Shown: piece by piece, positions 28,201 to 41,268 of the stretch | How the letters are laid out: each line of letters begins with the position of its first letter | Position numbering within the stretch: the first letter of the stretch is position 1 | From: Cardiocondyla obscurior | Taxonomy: Eukaryota; Arthropoda; Insecta; Hymenoptera; Formicidae | Length of the DNA stretch: 64,000 nucleotides | Direction: 5' to 3' | NCBI RefSeq assembly: GCF_019399895.1 | Contig: NC_091875.1 | Span: forward strand, 5,394,001-5,458,000 | The notes under the pieces: model-generated | Seen by the model: the letters and a program-made list of their open reading frames with translations, nothing else | What the model was told of the DNA's origin: nothing | The model's database searches: none | Program-made: the position numbers and the translations under genes

Positions 28201-31200
28201 ACATTTTTTTCTCGGCTTTATCTCGTGATTTTTAATTACGTCACGCGTCGTCCCTTTCGGCACGCAAAAATTTTCTTTTTTTTTTTCTGAGAATCTGCTG
28301 AAATCAAAGAAACGGCGCGTCTTGCGTGTTCTGTCGAATATATCCAGGTGCGAAAGAAAAATTAATTCCCGCCTGCAAAATTTCGAGCGCGTGATGAATT
28401 AGAAGAGGCCAGAGAGCACGGGAGAACGCGCTCGTTCTTCGAAGGAAAGAATAAATAAAAAGAAAAAGAAGAAAAAAAAAATTACCGCCAGCGCGCTGTG
28501 CCCGAGAGGACGAGGCCCCGTTATCAGGATGGATAACGGTGATAATAATCCGCTCTTGACGAGTATTAAAAGTGTTGCAACAACGTGAGCGAGTCGAATC
28601 GGTACTTGACGATGTCGCAAGAGCCCATTTTCTAATTATCTCTCCTTGTAAAATGAATTCGTGTGTATTTTTATTCCAAGGAATTCTTTCGCGGAGAAGA
28701 TGATAAATCTCGCGTCTCTCTCTCTCTCTCTCTCTTTTTCCTCATAATTGGACAATGGTCATTGTATCCGATTGTAAGGGGACTAAGTAATAAATTACAG
28801 GCAAAATATATACGAAGCTTATACGCACGGGCCGTACGCAGATGCGAATTATCCTCTATCCGAGGGACACGAACGGTACATAATAGCGTAATCCGCAAAA
28901 GTACAACGATACGCCGGCGATATTTAAAGTAATAAGCGGGTAGAGCAGAGCGATGATTTCAAACTCGTACGAAAGCTCTTAAGGCTACCAGGAGGAGACA
29001 AATCATCGTTCCCGGGGCGCACCGGTTGCCGTTATATTGCTTCAGCCTTGGCTCGTATTCGTTCGAAGCGAAGGCGACGATACGAAGATTTAACGTTCGC
29101 CTTTTAACGAGTTCGAGAGCGAGCCACGCGCGTTGGCTGTCAGTCATACGCGCGGACAATAACTCTTCCCTTCGCGTCCCTACGCCTCGCTCTAAACGTG
29201 AAAATGGAAATATTCGATTCATTAGAGACGAAAAAGATCTCGCGGACGTGCGAAATGAGCGACAGGCACGGCGGTCCGTTCGTAATAAATATAAAATTAT
29301 ATACGTTTCAAGAAAAAGACGAATTGACGCAATGTGACATCGGGATAAAATACCCCCGTGGAACGGTCAATTGCGCGAACTTCCGCTGCGCGCGGAAAAC
29401 CACGGGCACTTCTATTTGTGCGGTACCGATGCCGAGGACACGCAAGTATTTATTTCGCGCGACAGAAATTACGGCGAGCGGAACGAAAAGTTTCCGTCGC
29501 TCGACGGCGGTTCGCAACGGTAGTATAAAAATTTCCACGACTTCACGAGCGCGATCGATCGGAGTGACAGTCTTTAAGATAAAAAATAATTAACCTACTT
29601 CTTTTACGCGCCAAGGCATGTCGAGAACTTTGTAAGAAGAAGAAACTTTTTTATTGGTCGATTGCAAGCCACAGTCTCGGTTATATGATAATGATTTATG
29701 TAAACAGATATGTATATGCGACAAGGAAAAGAGAATAAAAATACTTCTATAATAAGGAAAAAAAAAGACTTAATTGCAACACTTACAAGCCGTATCTATA
29801 TATATGTTTGGTTTAAATGATTGAAATCGAGAGATAAGCTAAAAATCGCAACGAGAAGCGCACCGTGGACGTTAATATTTCATGAAACTAGAAATTCAAT
29901 TTTCGTGCGTGCACACCGTGCTCGAAGCGCTCTCGAGACACGTGATTTGACGTCGCTGAATAATGAAGAAGAAAATTTCACGTCGCATTATCGGTGGGAG
30001 ACGATATTTCCGTCCAGCGTCACGGCGTCCGCGGACGAAATCCCGTGCCGCGAGATCGTTCGATTAGCGTTTCGAGGATTCGATTATGTCATCCGCGGAG
30101 ATTGGCTGGAACGAGCTCTCGTTCGAAGCAATCAATTTTTATTATTAATAATTCGCCATTCACACCCCACGTGAGCCCGTGACCTATTGCGAACCCTTCC
30201 CGCCGCCTCATTTGCGTCACGTGTTTATTTTATGGCGGACAGGCCTGTCGCGCTGCTGCGGATTCAATCTCCGCTCCGAAGAAGGTATTTTTAAACGAAT
30301 GCTCGAAAAAAAAGGGAGAAAAAAAAAATGACGACGACGACGCAACAGACTATCCCGTTGACGCGCGAGAAAAACGACCACCGTCAATTTGTTGTTCGCT
30401 CGTTTACCTGTAAACAAAGTCGACAGCGTGTACGGTCAGTAAGAAGCGCCGTGACACGATACCGGCTCGGCCAGTATTACGGCCGCGACAGTCTATTTAT
30501 CAGCGAAGTTCTCCGTGAGCAAATTAAATCGTTGCATCGGGCACGCGATTCGCGATGACGCGGCCGGCTTTAAGAATGCTGCAAATAAAGCGTCGCGAAT
30601 TGCTTGCAGTTTAAAAGCGTCCCCGCGATTTTGCCGAGCGTCAGGATCGCGAGTGAACCTTCTCGATCGCGCGAAGCGACGAGGGGAAGAAAGAAGCGAG
30701 AAAAACGGCGCGATCGTTGAGCGCAACGCGCCGGTCGACGAACTTGGTGTAAAAGGTTCCGCGAGTCCGCACCGGGCGCTACCGAAGCATTTTACCGCTT
30801 TTCCCACGGCCCCGGTGCCTTCCTCTCGCCGTCTGTCGTTTCAATCGCGCATCGCGATGGCGGAAGCAGGCCGAAGTCATTTCGCGAAAGAAAAACTCGC
30901 GAGGACGACGACGGCGCGGTCGATCGCGTCGGACACGAACGACAAGCGGGGTCGGGCGTGGAATTATTCAGCGCGGCATCGATCGTTTGCTGTGACGGGC
31001 GGCAGGAATATGATCGTGATTAATGGTTTATTAAAGATACGGTTTTTACAAATTGCCTTCAATTCGCGGGTAACCAATTCCAAAATTTCAAACGGAGAGG
31101 AGAAGAAAAAAAAATGTTCATTCGAACCAATCCCTCGAAGCTGAAATCGCCGATTAAACGAGTCTCGAGGAATGAAACGCGAGCAGCATCTATCTCGAAA

Positions 31201-31597
31201 AATGCGTTGCGCCTCGAGGGCCGAAGATTCGTTCGTAGAAACGTTTTTCTCCGCTCGATTCCTCGAGCGAGCGAGCGAGCGGGCGAGAGGCATGGGGGAA
31301 AGAACAACAGAGAGAGGGTGGGAATCGGACCCCGAGTGCTTCTCTCGCTCGAAACGAGCATTCTCGTTCCACCGCTTCGCGTCGAGATCAGGATTCGTCA
31401 GGTTCCCCGCAATTTCGTGGGTTTCATCGTCACGCGGAGCAGAAAGCCTTCGGGGCTTGGCCGCGCACCGTTTTTCTCACCCCACTTCGCCCGGGGAGAA
31501 AAAATTTCAATGCGTAAGCTCGGAGCGTAAATAGGGGATACCCGTACGATATATTCGACGTACGAAAGATTGCGATATCGAGATCGTGCCCGCGGTC

Positions 31598-31629
<32 letters not shown>

Positions 31630-32672
31630 ATAGAAAAAAAAACCCAGGCGCATTTCCCCGCGCGATTACGCATTATCGAAATTTATTTTGCTCGCTCGGC
31701 ACGAGAGAATCAAATCGCTCGGTCTTCGAACGGGGATATCGGCCGACACCCCGTAATCTCGGCGCTATCTGAACCCGACGTCACTTCGCGTTGCATTATC
31801 GCGCTCGCCGAGGCGTTAGCCCCCGGAGAAGTATTTGTGGATATGCGATTTTAACGGCGTGTATTTATTCGCCCGACTCCGACAAAAAAATTCGTCCCGT
31901 CTATTTGCGGAGACCGGCGAAGGCCTCCCTCGCGCGCCCACCACGTGCTTATCGATTTCGTCGGAAAAATTTCTTCTCCGCTTTTTCTTCGTCACTAATA
32001 CCAACGCCGTGGACGGTGCAACGTGATCACGTACTTCGTACAGCAGCCGCACGTGGCGGACGCACGTATCACCCGCACGTGGCGAGCTCTCGTGATAATT
32101 CCGCGCCCCGATATTATTTATATCGCGTATTGTCGTGTCGAGCTATATCGGCGAATTGTAACGTAATAGATATCGGCAGTTTCTGCGGACGTTATTTACA
32201 GCTTCCGTTCTCCCTTTAATTTCACCGTGGGTTTACGTAACCGTTTGCAGCGCAGTAGCTATTCTGCGACATCAATGAAATCCTTTCTCGTATCGTTTTC
32301 TACGCCTCGTGCGTGCCCCGTACACTTTTTGTAAAGATAAATGATATCCATTATATCATATAAGTAGCGTTTAATTCTTAAATAACGAGTCGAGGCCCCT
32401 ACGATTCTTAATCAACACTGATAACCGTTACGTATCTATGTTTTTTTCTTTCTTTTTTTTTTTAATTCCCACCCAAACGCTGTTTTGTATTTCAAAGAGA
32501 TTCTACGCAGCATCTCTGAACAAACAGATCTCTAAATGTCTTCAAGCCTGTTTTCGCGAGCTCATTTTAATAGCGAAGAAAAAAAAATTAAAATAAAATA
32601 CACACTCGATTTCTGTTACGTCACAAAACATTCTCATCGTAACAAAGAATTAATACAAAATAAAAAACTCAC
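21601..32672. other. Gene-free CpG-rich stretch upstream of BTG
   Basis: No recognisable coding sequence. A direct duplication of about 10 bp (GCACCCAAAGG) lies near 22160. GA/CT microsatellites lie at 25200-25227, 26951-26978 and 28715-28735, poly-T at 25716-25739, and a GAAAAA repeat at 31599-31642. Long ORFs are Arg-rich and overlap open frames on the other strand, as CpG-rich non-coding DNA does. Confidence 0.5.
31599..31642. repeat. GAAAAA hexanucleotide / A-rich repeat
   Basis: Four AAAAAG-type units grading into poly-A. Confidence 0.9.
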
Positions 32673-32725
32673 CCGCAGCAAGTGCCTGTCTTGGTCAGGG
32701 ACGAGTGGTGCTCCGCCAGACTATT
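32673..32725 (-). CDS. Candidate 53-nt internal or 5' exon, gene not identified
   Basis: Seen on the minus strand: a strong acceptor (GATAAAATTTTGTTTGCAG) and a consensus donor (GTGAGT) flank 53 nt. Only one frame is open, reading NSLAEHHSSLTKTGTCCG and leaving two bases at the end. I do not recognise this peptide. The two leftover bases fit the one leading base of the IPPK exon at 7655-7856 to make a Gly codon, so the two could be consecutive exons of one transcript; phase agreement alone has a one-in-three chance. It could equally be a 5'UTR exon or belong to an unrelated gene. Confidence 0.4.
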
Positions 32726-35112
32726 CTGCAAACAAAATTTTATCTTTAACTACACATTTCGCTACTTTTGACTCGAGTAACTTTAATAAAGGCGCATTGA
32801 ACCGCGGCGTCAATTTGCACGTCGCGTTAAAATTACAACGCAAATCTACGGCTATTTGCGTTATCATGGAAGCGAGCGAGTATACATCAATACAGTCTCA
32901 CGGCTGACAGCCGCGCGGCCGAATCTCGCGTGAGACTACATTGGCGCGCATTATACTTTCATCGACGGAAAAAAACTGTAATCGCAATTCCGCAGTTGGC
33001 ATAGAAAGGAAATCGATCGGCAGGAATTCGCGCCGTTTATGGCTGCGAGGCGCTAAGGAGCGAACGAAGGACGGCTGCTATTTAAATTTCGACCCGCTCC
33101 TCGCCGCGATTTTTCGACTTCGATTATCTGCGCTTGTCTTAAAATAATGCTGATTGAAAGCGACTCCGCCGCGGTTTGATTAAATCGTACGAGCGGCCGC
33201 GATTATCAATTTATATTTCGTGACAACAACAAATGAGAAAAATATAAACTGCGTTTCTGATACCGACTCCGAAAACATAAGCGATCGCGTTGCATAATGA
33301 AATACGCAGACGTCACAAGTACGATTTTTCGTACAATTATTATTTTATGAATTCTTTTAGTAAAAAAAAATTTTTTTTTTTCAAGTTCTTTCTACCCTTT
33401 TTCTCAGATCGACGGTATTCTCGTCGTCACCGTCGTCGCGAAAGCTCATGCATTTTAACGACGATTTTGAAATTGTAATTCGCATCCGTTCGATTGTCTG
33501 AAAAATCGATCAGTTTCACCGCATAATTTCATGACTCATACACGTGTATACGCGCTTTTCCTCCCCGAGATGCGAAAACATACGACGGCGGAAGCATCGC
33601 CGGTCGTGGCGTTTTCGCAGCTGATCGCCATTATGAGCACGAAGGAGAAGCCCGAAATAAAGTTTCTAAAGATAGATGACTTTTATACCAATTGCTCGGC
33701 TCCTTTCATCTGCAAATTTTTCGCTTCAGGCTATTTAGTTATTTCATAGTCGTTTGCTACGCGCGAACACATACGTGCGTGTAACACACATCTACACGAT
33801 TTAGTTGCCAGAGGAACCGGTAAACTAATAAAGAGCGAAGAGAAAAACCAAAAGAGATAATTAGCAATTTTGATACGGTGAAAATTGCATAATTAACGAG
33901 CAGCAATTAAATATTCCGTTATTATCCTTATTATTATTATTATTACCGTTGCAAGCTCGTTTACGAGACCCTCGGTATTTGAGTTGCGTAAATATTACGT
34001 CACAATACGTGTTGTAATTACCAATTGCTATACAAAACAGATTCAATTACTCGAGCGCTTGAATAAAATATTATGTATAAACGTGCCAAGCCGGGAGGCT
34101 TAAGCGAAAAATAAAAAAAAAAGAAATTGTATGTCGCATTTTGCGGCGTTACGTACATATACATACGTGGATGTTGATCGATCGCGCGGATATACAATGT
34201 CGTACGTGGCTATAGCTCAGCTGGAGGCATCTCGGCGGAATTATAAATAGTTGGCCCCGATTCAAATGCGTTTATCGGCGGATTAGCGATTTTATTGTCG
34301 GCGCGATATGCCGCGGATTTCTCTACCGACGTGAGACAAACGCTCCGCGTGAGGTTGCATAAGTAAGGATTAACTTCTTCGACCTTAATCATTCTAATTA
34401 CCTAGCGTCGAAGTGTCGCGAATTACTTTTGCACGAATGCGTGTAAAAAGAAACTATTGTGCGCATTAGTGACACCTTAAACAACGTCAACCGTGAGAAA
34501 CGCGCGCTCGCGTCAACGACCCCCTTTTTTTTTTTTCGCGATATTATTCTCATAATTAAGAGCTCCCATAATTAACAGTAAATTGAAGCTGTATCGCGCG
34601 CGCCGTCGCGATGTTACATTGTCCGTTTGCTATGCACTTTTAAATAATGCACCGTTAGTTTCATTTAATTACGACTCACGACCGTTCTTTATGGTTAATG
34701 GCATAAGTAGAACAAAAGACCTTTCCGCGGAGAGAAGACAGCTTCACCCATTAACGGATAGATATATATTACGGCAAATGTGGGGACTTCTTTCGCGGTC
34801 GTTAACGTAAATGATGGCGGTGAATGTCAGATCGTGTCGTGCATCGGTAGAGGTTTTGCACCGTTTCCTGAGGAAACGCTAGACAAGATGAAGCGGACTG
34901 CCCCACAACGGAAAGGAGAGCAAAAAAATAAGAAAGAAAAAAAAAAAAAAAAGTTGGCTACATTTGAGCCGCGCAAGAACAAGATAACGCGCGGTTTTCT
35001 AAATTATCACGAATTTACTGCAGCTGCCTCGCTCATCGAGCGAAAATGAGCTTTCGCTCGGCTCCGACTGCCATATACGCCGGCATAAATGTCCGCCCGT
35101 CTCTCGACGCAC

Positions 35113-35154
35113 GCCTGTAATCTGCGTGGCGCGTAATTCACGCAGATTGCAGGC
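35113..35154. repeat. 16-bp near-perfect inverted repeat (stem-loop)
   Basis: The arms 35113-35128 and 35139-35154 are reverse complements apart from one G.T pair, separated by a 10-nt loop. No gene lies adjacent. The 42-nt hairpin is too short for a typical pre-miRNA. Confidence 0.85.
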
Positions 35155-36047
35155 CCCGGAGTGATGACAGAGCCTGACACGCTGCGCGACGTCGAGAGCC
35201 CGAATATGGCTCGCGTTAATGTACCTAACCGGATCGCGCTCGTTCCGCTCCTCGACGTGGAACTCTTCCGACCGGGAAACGACGTTGATTCACCCCGGAA
35301 TACCTGTGCACGCGTGGCTCGTCGCCGCTCCGCGGCGAGTCCTTTGTCCCGGGCCGCCTTAAACGCAGAACCGTCCGAATCAATATCGGCGCGTCGTCGC
35401 GTTTCCCTTCGCACGTCGCACGAATTTTCCCCGCCGGGTGCTCGATACAATTTCGTTGTAAACACGTCGGGGACTCGTGGCGGATCGCGAACACGGCGAC
35501 GGAAATTCCGTCGGCGTCGACGGCGGTGTATGTACATACACGCACGGCGAGGCGGCGCGGCGAAGATCCGGCCGAGTTCATTCACGACGAAAACCGCGTA
35601 TACAGAGTGGCGCCTGTCGCGCGCGAAAGTCCCTCCATAAATTGCGATCTCCAAATTACACGTCGCAATCATTATTGCGCTTTCTTTACGGCTCTCCTTA
35701 CTCGATAATTTATCTGCTTATTATCGTCGATCATTAAATTTATCCGGCAGCGACTCGGTTCGTCTCCGCTTTCATCTCGTATCTCGCACCGCAAATACTG
35801 AAAAGATGACATACGTTTCCCTCGTGTTCGCGCACCGAGTTTTCAGCGACTTTTCTCCGCAAAACAACACACGTATCGTACATCTCGGTACTATCTTATA
35901 CTTTCGTCGATCGGCCGCGAGCCTCGAAAGTCAGGCTGCTAATGCGAACGAGCGGGACACCGTGTATACGTGTAATGCCGCCGTGGAGTATAAATAGACG
36001 CTTATGACGTAGTCGAGATCTGCCCCCTCGGCGAAAACAACATGGCA

Positions 36048-36071
36048 AGACGAGACGAGACGAGACGAGAT
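36048..36071. repeat. CGAGA pentanucleotide repeat
   Basis: About five tandem copies of CGAGA in otherwise unique DNA. Confidence 0.9.
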
Positions 36072-39000
36072 ACGAGAAATGTGTACAAGTCTATAGACCG
36101 CGCACGTCGCCGCGATGCGTGTGCACGTGCAGTATGCGCGCGACGCAAGTGCGGACGCACGCAATAGCGTGATCGCGGCGGCACGCTTGTGTACGGTAAA
36201 AAGATTCGCCGGCGGGCAACAATCGACTCGGAAATCTGAAAACATGCCGCGATAACGATAATAACCGAGCACCGATGTACGCTTATCGTCTCGAATTGAT
36301 TTGGGTTACACGCGTTGCGACGTGCCGATTCGTTTCCTTTTACGTACACACGCCGGAGAAAGGGCGACGGTCGATTTCATAATTTACAAACTTCGCCCGG
36401 ATGCGCGTACTCGCTCTTCACCGAGGCTGCCATTAAAAGTTGATCCCGGCAGCTTTCGCCGAGGCATCTCGTTCCAAATTCCGCCGAACCGCGCTCGCGA
36501 ATGCAGGATGCTCTTATCGTGCGCTATCTCTAAATTTTTTTTTTTTCTTCTTTTCATACGCGTCAAGGCGTTTCTTTCAACATGCCACCGCCGCGAAGAG
36601 ATCAAATGTATCTCCTCTTCGCGTTTCTTCACAAATTTATTATCACGGAAAACACACCGTGGCTTTATCGCCATGTTTGTTTGACACCGACGACGCACAT
36701 GTCGAGTGACGTGTCGATAGCGGCGATGTTTGTCGAATTAAAAATCCGACCGAAAGCGTTCGCGAACGCGGAGCTGCAAAGGCCGCGATGAAAGTTAATG
36801 CACGCGTCTGCTTTGCGCGAGAGTAAAATCTGTTTTGACCCGAGGAAGGTGCCGCGCGGCGAGAACGCCAAGAAACGAAGCAGGTTTGTCCGCAAACGGG
36901 TTGTCCGGGAGGGTTGGTCCGCGTCTCGTCCACCCGTTGTAGCGTTTCGGACGGGAGAGATCGGTGCCTTGGACGCCGCGCCCTTTGGCGCAACGATGTT
37001 CGCGACAGTATGATTTTTCCTGCGCATCGGCGAGGTGAATTGAAAGCAACGCGGCGCGTATTCCCGAGGAATGTACGTTCGGAATTTTTATTGCGATCTC
37101 TGGGCCGCCGCGATTATTTGTCTTCTGATATGCGCTATATGTGGAAGCGGCATTTATCGCGGCGCGACGGTTGCAAAAAACGCGTCCGCGATGTGCGGCG
37201 CGGTGGAACACGTAACGGCGGGATACGTTTAAATCTACTTAGACGGTCATTAGCGTCAAAGCTCGCGGTAACTCGCAGTTAAAACGACGGTATTTTCCTC
37301 TCTCTCTCTTTCCCTCGCTATCTCGGGAGAAATGCGAGGAAGAACGATCGCTTTCGACTCGACACGGAAAATTCATAACGGAAAGCCGGCAATTAACCCT
37401 TTCGTACCGTGAAAATTCCACTTAATTCAACGCAACGTGAATTAAAGTTCCATATTAGCGCGCGTAACGCAAATTAAAACTACGTTTCTGTGCTAATTAT
37501 TATCTCATTTCAAAGTCAAATATACATGCGGGTTGCCAGTCTTATATAAATAAAAAGTAAAAGAAATTAATTCAACGAAAATCTAACCAAGTCCACTTTG
37601 CTCGCAAGGTAGAGATTTTGTTTGCTATAGTAGGCTGACGTGATGCGTTTAAAGTTAAGTATCGTGCGCGAGATGTATACGTTTTTATAATACAATTAAA
37701 TTTTGCTTTTTTTTTCTTTTGGTTGAAATATATATTTCGAAGTGCACGGCACCGCCAGAAGTAAAAATGTCTCGTCGACGAAAGAGACGTGCGATAGAAA
37801 GGAACGAGAATACGGAATGTGCGATTTGAATGCACGAGAAAGGTAGATTGATCCGCACAGAAGAAAGGAGGAATCCCCCGGTCACGATGAAGAGTACCGA
37901 CGTCCTTAATCAAATTCGCCGTTCCAATAACGAAGTCATTCCGGGATACAGTCGAAGTGGAAGGGAAGAGGAAGTGCACTTGAAGAGGATTTCACTTCCG
38001 GCTAGCCGAAGCGATGGATCGACAGCGTTTCGAATCCTGGCAGGTAAAGTTAGGACCGTGGTGGCACGAGGATTCGAGAAACATCAATTTCCCGGCTCGT
38101 GTCGTCAGCTCCTTGCAACGTTTGCATTTCCAATTTCCTGCCTTTGCGCGTCGTTCTGGTCTGGTCACGGTTACAAGAACGAACGAGCGAGGGAGAAATA
38201 GAGAGAGAGAAAGAGCAAGAACAAGAAAGGGAGAAAGAGAAAGAGAGAACAAGGAAGATTTATTGAATTGGGGAACAGCACTCGGGACAAATAGAGCCAC
38301 GCAATGGATACACGAGAAAACATAGATGCATGACGCAAATTACGTTTAGTAAATGCAAAAGTTACCATCACGCCGAAAAATCACGAGCCGGAATTAGCGA
38401 AAGGATTCGACAATTAAACGCAAAAATGAAAGAAAAAAATATCCCTCCTTTCGAAATAATCGAGAATTTGATAAAGGAATCTTCGATTGGTCGTGAAAAA
38501 GGTGCGCGATTTCCGGTGGTGAACAAAGAGAAGGACGTGTGAAGGCCGAACAGCAAGGAATCCCCGTGACGCCTCGTTGTCGCGCTCTCGAGAAACATCT
38601 GTCGAGGGTGGCGTACCCGCGCGCCGGACAACGCTTTCTTCGTTAATCCGGCGTGAATTTTCATATCGTAAAGTGCGCGGGCGGCGAACTAAGGAACTTA
38701 AATTAGCAAATTCCTCTGAGGTCCTCTTATTCTATATTTCTTTGCACGGCGGGATTGTGAGGGCAGCGTTTTATTTTTCCCAACGCTGAGTTTTGCCCGA
38801 GCAGTATTTCCTCCCGCTCGCCTTTACAGCGAGCACGCGAGTTAAAGAGAGAATTGAAAATAGAACATCTCGATCGCGCAGCGGAGAGGAATGCCATTGT
38901 GATATATACGAAAGATGTACGGATAGCCGAGGAGGCGACTTCCGGGAGATCGGTGCTAAAAACTTCGCGCTGGATCCCTGCTTCATGTATTATGACTCAT

Positions 39001-41250
39001 TTTTCTCGGTCTCCTTTTCCATCTTTTCTTTCATTCGAGTGGACCTCCCCCCCTCGGATGCCGCTTGGCAAACAAAGCCTCGATTTCGTAGCAACGTTTA
39101 ACTTAATTAAAAAGCGAGAGAGCGGACGAACGTATTCGCAATATCCAGTCAGTTTCGCCGCACGCTTTCCTCTCACGGAGGGAAGAGCCTCGATTGTTCC
39201 GGGCGCAAAATGCGAACACAATGCGATCGTGTGATAACCTTTCACGACGAAGATTACGACGAAACGGCCGAGATCGTGCTTCACAATGGGAAAGAGACTG
39301 GTACGGACGGTGCGGATCTACAAGCGAGACCGTGACCCGAACTGGCGTATACTTAAGTAAACGGTATAGAGAAGGCTGAGCAGGTCCAACATGTTGCAGC
39401 GTGTTTGGGTTGGACTTAGCTGACGCATTCCGAAAGACGGGGGAAGAGGAAGGGGAGGGGGAAAGAGCCCCAGACGCTTTTTGCTGGAGTAAAACGAACC
39501 TTGCACCGAAAAGGGAGATGGGACAAAGGACGAAGAACGAAGATCCGTGAAGAATACCAAGTTCTCTCCAAAAAATTGCGTCTCTTCCCTACAATGGATT
39601 CTTCTTTTCGTTCCTTTTCATTGTGTATAGATTGTTAAAGATTAATGAAAGGAATAAACTATTCGTCCGAGCCGTCGTCGAACAAACGGCGTTTACTTGT
39701 GAACGATTTTTAAATAATATTAAATACATCGCAATATTATTTGAGCCGAGTGATTTTTTTTTCCCTTTATACCCTCCTCGTCGACGAGCTTTCCACAATT
39801 TCGTACTGTAGTATGATTACCTTTCGCTAAGCGCGGTGTCGCGGATAATTGAATGAATGGAAATGATTACAAGAGCAAACAGCGGAGCCAATCGCGTCGT
39901 AAATTATTTCGACAGAGTAAGGAGGCCAAATTATGCCGTCGATTGCATACCTGCGCGTGAAATTTTACGTTTAGCTTCGTAAACGTATTTCGCTGCGCTT
40001 CGTCATCGAGACGCATAACGCGTCAGCCATGGATCGGCCAGGGAGAGAGAGGAAGAAAAAAAAGAAAGAGAGGTTATAGAAGAAGGCCCGGGAGAAATTA
40101 CAAAATAAAATAACACAGCCCCCACGAGCGACGACATAAATATCTCGTTCTTTCCTCCTCCCTCTCACTATCTCTCCTTCTCGTCGCTTGTGCCAGAAAT
40201 ATTTAGCTAGGTCAGTAACTGTGCGCTCAGGCGATAATTTTTATGCTTACGTTAGCGCTAAAAAACGGCTTTGTTAGAAGGCGATCGCGTTCGATCACGG
40301 CCAGCGTAAAAATGATGCGCCTGTGTTTTATCAGCGGATAGCTTATCGGAGGAAAAAAAAAAAAGTAAATTTGAAGAGCGGATACGAAAGAGCGGCTTTA
40401 ATCCAGATCGAAATTGAAGATAAGCCGAGCGTCGCGTGATTAATTTCGATCGTGACGATTCTCCCCCTTCCCTCCCCCCGCGAGAAGAAAGTGCGTAGCG
40501 ACTGCTTAGGAAAAAATTCCATAAACGCGCGGCTCGTATAAAGCACCGGATAGGAACAGTCTCCTTGATTAGACGTGACGCGATTGGATATCGCGCCTAA
40601 ATGCGATTCGATTTTGCGGCGGTCCGGAGCGTGGGCAGAGGAACTGGAGCGGACCTCTCGCTTGTTTCTGCTTTCACCCGGCACGACCGCGTCGTTTCTT
40701 CGCTTTACAATGATTTTTTTTTTCTGCGCGAGGCGCGCCGCCGGTCGCTCGGAGCGTTAACGAGCGAGACCATCTAATCGGCCGGACAACGCCGATTTAT
40801 ATTCAGCAGTCAATGAAATGTCAAAGGCGCCTCCGAGAAAATCCGCCGAATTCACGCTGAATATTAAAGCGCCGCGTGATACGTACGTGGCCGGACTCCC
40901 GGCCGCTTAAAAACGATGACGTTTCAAGGCGAGGCGCGACGTGTGGCAATCCCGAGGTGAAAACCGGCGCTTCGCCAACCAAACCGCATCCGAATTTACG
41001 TGCGCATTGTCGGGACAAAATTTTTGCCCGCGGGGGTCTACGATTACGGCTGCTCGTGCGTATTGCGTAAAAGTACTTTCCTCGGGGAAAAGCGAGACGC
41101 GTATTGCAGCGAAATTTACAAATATTAGAGAGTAAAAGACGTTCGCGTGTGGCTATTTCTCGAGTAGCAGCCGACAGTCGAGTTATGCTTACAATTAGTT
41201 TAGATAAATAGTCATTCGAGTTCCCACGCAAACAAAAAGCGGAAGACGAA

Positions 41251-41268
41251 GATGATGATGATGATGAT
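41251..41268. repeat. (GAT)6 trinucleotide repeat
   Basis: Six perfect GAT units. No supported reading frame crosses it. Confidence 0.95.

Noticed and set aside
30515..31144. 209-codon plus ORF
   Set aside because: Low-complexity Arg/Ala/Ser composition and a poly-Lys tail from an A run.
34207..34285. tRNA-like A-box (TAGCTCAGCTGG) with a weak B-box (GATTCAAATGC)
   Set aside because: The acceptor arms do not pair and no cloverleaf can be drawn.
35007..35672. Overlapping 221-codon minus and 159-codon plus ORFs
   Set aside because: Both strands open at once with high Arg is a base-composition effect; no family match.
38330..38542. Lys/Glu-rich 70-codon plus ORF
   Set aside because: Less Arg-biased than other shadows, but there is no homology I can name and no splice sites or promoter around it.
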